Shown one piece after another: positions 61,201 through 64,000 of a stretch of DNA of 64,000 nt; within the stretch, counting starts at the first letter, position 1, and each line of letters starts with the position of its first letter. The translations under genes were made by a program, and so were the position numbers. The notes below the pieces were generated by a model, which ran no database searches, was not told the origin of the DNA, and saw only the letters and a list, made by a program, of their open reading frames with translations. Location: positions 18,140 through 82,139 of the forward strand of contig DATNGZ010000017.1 of NCBI GenBank assembly GCA_035605695.1, in the 5' to 3' direction. This stretch comes from VRUE01 sp035605695. GTDB lineage: Bacteria > Actinomycetota > Thermoleophilia > Solirubrobacterales > 70-9.

Positions 61201-64000
61201 CTCGGGCTGCTTGGCGCGCAGGCCAGGCAAGAACACCGCGGCGGGGCCGGCGTCTTCCGCTTCGACGCATTCCTGAGCCATGGCGCTGAGCACGGCGTCC
61301 GGGCCGAGCTCCAGGAAGGCGGTGACGCCCTGCCCGCGGAGCGTGCCCACCGCGTCGGCAAAGCGCACCGGCTCACGCGCGTGGGCTACCCAGTAGGCGG
61401 GATCGACCGCCTGCTCGCCGCTGAGCAGCTCGCCGCTGAGGTTGGAGACGACCGGAACCTGCGGCGGCTGATACTCGATCTCGCGGGCAATCGCCTCGAA
61501 CTCGGCCAGCATCGGATCGATCAGGGGAGAGTGAAATGCGTGGCTGACGAGCAGGAGCTTGCTCTTCCGTCCCGCCGAGCGCCACTGCTCCTGCAACCCG
61601 GCGATCGCCTCGCCGGCGCCGGAGACGACCACGGAGCGGGGGCCGTTGACCGCGGCGATTGACAGCGTCGCCTCGCTGCCGCGAATCGCCTCCTCGGCTT
61701 CTTGCTCGGTTGCCTGCAGGGCGAGCATCGATCCGCCGTCGGGCAGCCCCCCCATCAGCCTGCCGCGCGCCGCGACCAGTCGGGTTGCGTCGTCGAGCGA
61801 AAAGACCCCGGCGAGATGGGCGGCGCTGAGCTCGCCGACCGAGTGACCGGCGAGAAGGTCGGGGGCGAGACCGAACGATTCCAGCAGGTGGAAAAGCGCC
61901 AGCTCGATTGCGAACAGGGCGGGCTGAGCCCAGGCAGTGTCCTCGAGTTTCTCCGCGGCCCGTCCTGCCCGGTCGAAGACGACCTCCCGCAGCGAAGCGT
62001 CCAGCTCGGCATCGAAGCGCTCGCAGACGCAGTCGAAGGCCTCGGCGAAGACCGGGTAGGTCTCGTAGAGCTCCCTGCCCATGCCGGGCCGCTGCGAGCC
62101 CTGGCCGGTGAAGAGGTAGGCGAGCTTGCCACCGCTGCCGGCGCGCTCGCGCACGATACCCGCCCCCGGCTCTCCGCGCTCCAGCGTGCCGAGACCGCGC
62201 AGCAGCTCCTCGCGATCTGCTCCGATCACCACCGCCCGCTGCTCCAAATCGGCTCGCGTGGTAGCGAGCGAGTAGGCGGCGTCGACCGGATCGATCTCAC
62301 GGTGCTCGCTCAGGTGGATGCGAAGGCGGCGGGCAAGCTCCCCCAGCGCGGTCTCGGTTTTCGCCGAGAGCGGCAACAGGACGGGGCCCGGGAGGGCGCC
62401 GTCCGTCGCGGCGGGCGCCGCGCCCACAGCCTCGACCTCGGCCGGCTCCTCGAGGATCAGGTGGGCGTTGGTGCCGCTCGCCCCGAAGGAAGAAACCCCG
62501 GCGCGGCGCGGTCTGCCGGCGCGCTCCCAGGGCTCCGGCTCGCCCAGCAACTCGATACTGCCGGACTCCCAGTCGACATTGGAGGAGGGCTCGTCGGCGT
62601 GCAGCGTGCGGGGCAGGACACCTTCGCGCATCGCCATCACCATCTTGATCACCCCGGCGACCCCTGCCGCCGCCTGCGGGTGGCCGATGTTCGACTTGAC
62701 CGAACCGAGCTTCAGCGGCCGCTCCCTGCCCTGGCCGTAGGTCGCGAGCAGCGCCCCCGCCTCGATCGGGTCGCCCAGGGCCGTGCCCGTGCCGTGGGCC
62801 TCGACCGCGTCGACGTCCTCGGGCCGGAGTGCCGCGTTGGCGAGCGCCTGGCGGATAACCCTCTCCTGCGACGGGCCGTTGGGGGCGGTGATCCCGTTGG
62901 AGGCGCCGTCCTGATTGACGGCGGAACCCCGGATCGTCGCCAGGACCCGGTGGCCGTGCCTCTGAGCATCGGAGAGGCGCTCGAGCAAAACCACCCCGAC
63001 GCCCTCGGAAATGCCGGTGCCATCGGCCGAATTCGAGAACGCCTTGCTGCGGCCGTCCAGTGAGAGGCCGCGTTGGCGGCTGAAGAAAGTGAAGACCCTC
63101 GGCGTGGAGAGAACTGTGACCCCGCCCGCCAGCGCCAGCGAGCACTCCCCGCCGCGCAGGGCCCCGGCGGCGAGATGCATCGCGACCAGCGAGGAGGAGC
63201 AGGCCGTATCGACGGTCATTGTCGGGCCCTCGAGGCCGAAGGTGTAGGCGACGCGGCCCGACACCCCGCTCGAGGTCATCCCCATTCCGTAATCGGCGAT
63301 GCCGTAGTCCTGATACATCACCCCGGCGAAGACACCGGTCTCGCTGCCGCGCAAGCGCCGCGGTTCGATGCCGCCATCCTCGAGCGCCTCCCAGGAGGCT
63401 TCCAGCAGGACGCGTTCCTGCGGGTCCATCGCCAGCGCCTCGCGCGGGCTGATGCCGAAAAAGCCCGGGTCGAATTCGATCGATTGGGGGACGAACCCCC
63501 CCTCGCGGACATAGCAGGTCCCAGGCTCGTCGGGATCGGAGCTGTAGAGGCGCTCTAGGTCCCAGCCGCGGTCCTCCGGGAAGGGAGAGATGGCGTCCCG
63601 GCCCGCGCCCACCAGCTCCCAGAGCGCCGCGGGAGAACGAGCGTCGCCCGGGTAACGGCAGGCCATTCCTACGATCGCGATCGGCTCGGCCGAGCCGGCG
63701 ACCGCGGCGCGCGGCGTTGCCGCGGCGGCCACCTTTCCAGTCGCCTCGCCGCGCAGGTACTCGGCGAGCGCGGCGGGAGAGGGGTAGTCGAAGACGATCG
63801 TCGGCGCCAGTCGCAGCCCGGTCGCGGCGACCAGCCGGTTGCGCAGCTCAACCGCAGCGAGCGAGTCGAAGCCGAGGTCGCGGAAGGCCCGCTCGGGCTC
63901 CACCTCGGCGCTGGAGGCGTGACCGAGCACGGCGGCGACGTGGCCGCGGACGAGGTCGAGGACCACGGCCTCGCGCTCGGCCTCGGGCACGGTGGCGAGG
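58237..64000 (-). CDS. Type I modular PKS, N-terminus outside window: ...ACP-KS-AT-DH-KR-ACP
   Basis: The frame runs past the right edge, beginning within an ACP that belongs to an earlier module (GFDSLAAVELRN). It is followed by a full module with KS Cys264 (VDTACSSS), AT Ser717 (GHSVGE) with HAFH (817-820), the malonyl-CoA signature, and a DH whose HALDGAVLIP, DYGPA and FDALGH motifs are all intact. KR has GGTGGLG, Lys1596 and Tyr1633, with VDD at the LDD position (B-type-like). ACP Ser1797 and a docking tail (SMSHEEMFELIDEEFG) close it. Numbering is from the Met at 63990. The module should install a double bond. Confidence 0.95.
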   Translation of the reverse strand, partial: LATVPEAEREAVVLDLVRGHVAAVLGHASSAEVEPERAFRDLGFDSLAAVELRNRLVAATGLRLAPTIVFDYPSPAALAEYLRGEATGKVAAAATPRAAVAGSAEPIAIVGMACRYPGDARSPAALWELVGAGRDAISPFPEDRGWDLERLYSSDPDEPGTCYVREGGFVPQSIEFDPGFFGISPREALAMDPQERVLLEASWEALEDGGIEPRRLRGSETGVFAGVMYQDYGIADYGMGMTSSGVSGRVAYTFGLEGPTMTVDTACSSSLVAMHLAAGALRGGECSLALAGGVTVLSTPRVFTFFSRQRGLSLDGRSKAFSNSADGTGISEGVGVVLLERLSDAQRHGHRVLATIRGSAVNQDGASNGITAPNGPSQERVIRQALANAALRPEDVDAVEAHGTGTALGDPIEAGALLATYGQGRERPLKLGSVKSNIGHPQAAAGVAGVIKMVMAMREGVLPRTLHADEPSSNVDWESGSIELLGEPEPWERAGRPRRAGVSSFGASGTNAHLILEEPAEVEAVGAAPAATDGALPGPVLLPLSAKTETALGELARRLRIHLSEHREIDPVDAAYSLATTRADLEQRAVVIGADREELLRGLGTLERGEPGAGIVRERAGSGGKLAYLFTGQGSQRPGMGRELYETYPVFAEAFDCVCERFDAELDASLREVVFDRAGRAAEKLEDTAWAQPALFAIELALFHLLESFGLAPDLLAGHSVGELSAAHLAGVFSLDDATRLVAARGRLMGGLPDGGSMLALQATEQEAEEAIRGSEATLSIAAVNGPRSVVVSGAGEAIAGLQEQWRSAGRKSKLLLVSHAFHSPLIDPMLAEFEAIAREIEYQPPQVPVVSNLSGELLSGEQAVDPAYWVAHAREPVRFADAVGTLRGQGVTAFLELGPDAVLSAMAQECVEAEDAGPAAVFLPGLRAKQPEPSTLASAVAGAHARGIAIDWEALFRPAGAKQVPLPTYPFQRKRYWLEPAQSGVGDSIASGGAPANHPLLGSSLAVAGEDGVLLAGRVSRSSHPWLVDHALDGAVLIPGTAMVELALRAGAELELELLEELALQIPLVLPERGGVQIQVSVAGPDEEGRREVSIHSRAEGGEGDGLVEPAAWIHNAQGVLAPGSSPAVEPLSSWPPRGAEPLDVDALYERLAAHGLDYGPAFQAVHAAWRLGDELLVEVSLPEDQAQEARRFGLHPALFDALGHVGVDLELAAAPGGSDGSGELALPFIWGGVRISSSGASSLRARIKQGEGGGGMVAFDQSGELVVSVDSLVLRPLERAHLPRRRLPLHHLEWVDAGVGSVNGSQPARLAILGDAPGIALDAERHADLAALLEAIDGGAEVPELVLAAIAADAGGDGGVAERSHRCVGGVLELLQAWLAEERLSESRLCIQTVGAVAVVPGESPDLVSAPVWGLLRSACSEHPDRFGLIDVDGEAASLQALPTALAATASQAQIALRAGRAMAPRLAWAGTDECDDDGPRFDPGATVLISGGTGGLGALLARHLAAEHGARHLLLVSRSGPEAEGVSELLEELRGLGAEPTAVACDVSDRARLSALLDSIPDERPLGAVIHSAGLVDDGLLASLDAERLDRVLAPKLDAAWHLHELTAGIELSHFVMFSSAAGILGTPGQSNYAAANTFLDALAAHRAAAGLPAVSLAWGAWAQATGMTGGLSEADIGRVRRFGLAALPPQLGLELFDAACLRAEPLLAPIALDAAGLRAQVAAGTLPAVLAGLAGPARAPRERQSLAARLAGVPAAEHEGVVLDLVRGHVAAVLGYASAGEVDPEAAFMDLGFDSLAAIELRNSLNAATGLRLQPTVVFDHPSTTAVARYLLDQVASELGSGGEGAGAGGAEVALAELAAMLPALKADERLRDRVGDGLRALLADLSESPGGEGEDLASMSHEEMFELIDEEFGAS

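Overview
The window is high-GC DNA with actinobacterial gene content. Gene order (obgE with proB-proA-nadD-rsfS, rng-rplU-rpmA, mreBCD-mrdA-rodA, tig/clpP/clpX), tRNA genes without an encoded CCA, an ECF42-type sigma factor with its DGPF partner, and many overlapping stop/start codons suggest Actinomycetota, most likely Thermoleophilia (Solirubrobacterales-like). The lineage is an inference from gene content; no rRNA is present.

Layout. 1-8 kb: an edge-truncated membrane protein, a subtilase operon that includes a free-standing propeptide-like protein, a divergent AraC/VOC pair, tRNA-Val, a possible structured RNA with a terminator, a DUF4177-like protein, and the operon DGPF protein - ECF42 sigma - zwf. 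8-16 kb: tRNA-Cys, a DivIVA-like coiled-coil protein, rsfS-nadD-proA-proB, a plus-strand acyltransferase/SGNH fusion, obgE, rpmA, rplU. 16-26 kb: rng, rodA, mrdA, mreD, mreC, mreB, maf, ndk and a zinc-ribbon membrane protein. 26-37 kb: a 42-residue membrane peptide, folC, valS, clpX, then a plus-strand GNAT and AAA ATPase lying between clpX and clpP, an M23 peptidase, clpP, a diguanylate cyclase and tig. 37-44 kb: a 45-residue peptide, a membrane-fused spermidine-synthase-like protein, a CtaG-like protein, a GH15 glucoamylase/trehalase, an ArsR-type regulator, a small wHTH-like protein, a STAS protein and a Cys-rich RTX-like secreted protein. 44-64 kb: one long minus-strand operon of three modular type I polyketide synthases (the first truncated by the window edge), a methyltransferase, a crotonyl-CoA carboxylase/reductase and an alpha/beta hydrolase.

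The polyketide operon is the largest accessory system. The assembly line reads, in order, ...ACP / KS-AT(malonyl-type)-DH-KR-ACP / KS-AT(methylmalonyl-like)-DH*-KR-ACP / KS-AT(VASH)-DH*-KR-ACP-TE, where the starred DHs have lost catalytic residues. A carboxylating reductase that can make ethylmalonyl-type extender units is encoded in the same operon.

The most unusual non-coding feature is a set of six very long, near-perfect nested palindromes in intergenic gaps between 11 and 34 kb. Five sit between co-directional housekeeping genes. Two pairs share cores while their outer arms have changed on both strands together. A separate 15-base word (ACAAAACGTTGCACC) occurs three times. Several conserved genes (clpX, the ECF42 sigma gene, probably folC) appear to begin at codons other than ATG/GTG/TTG.
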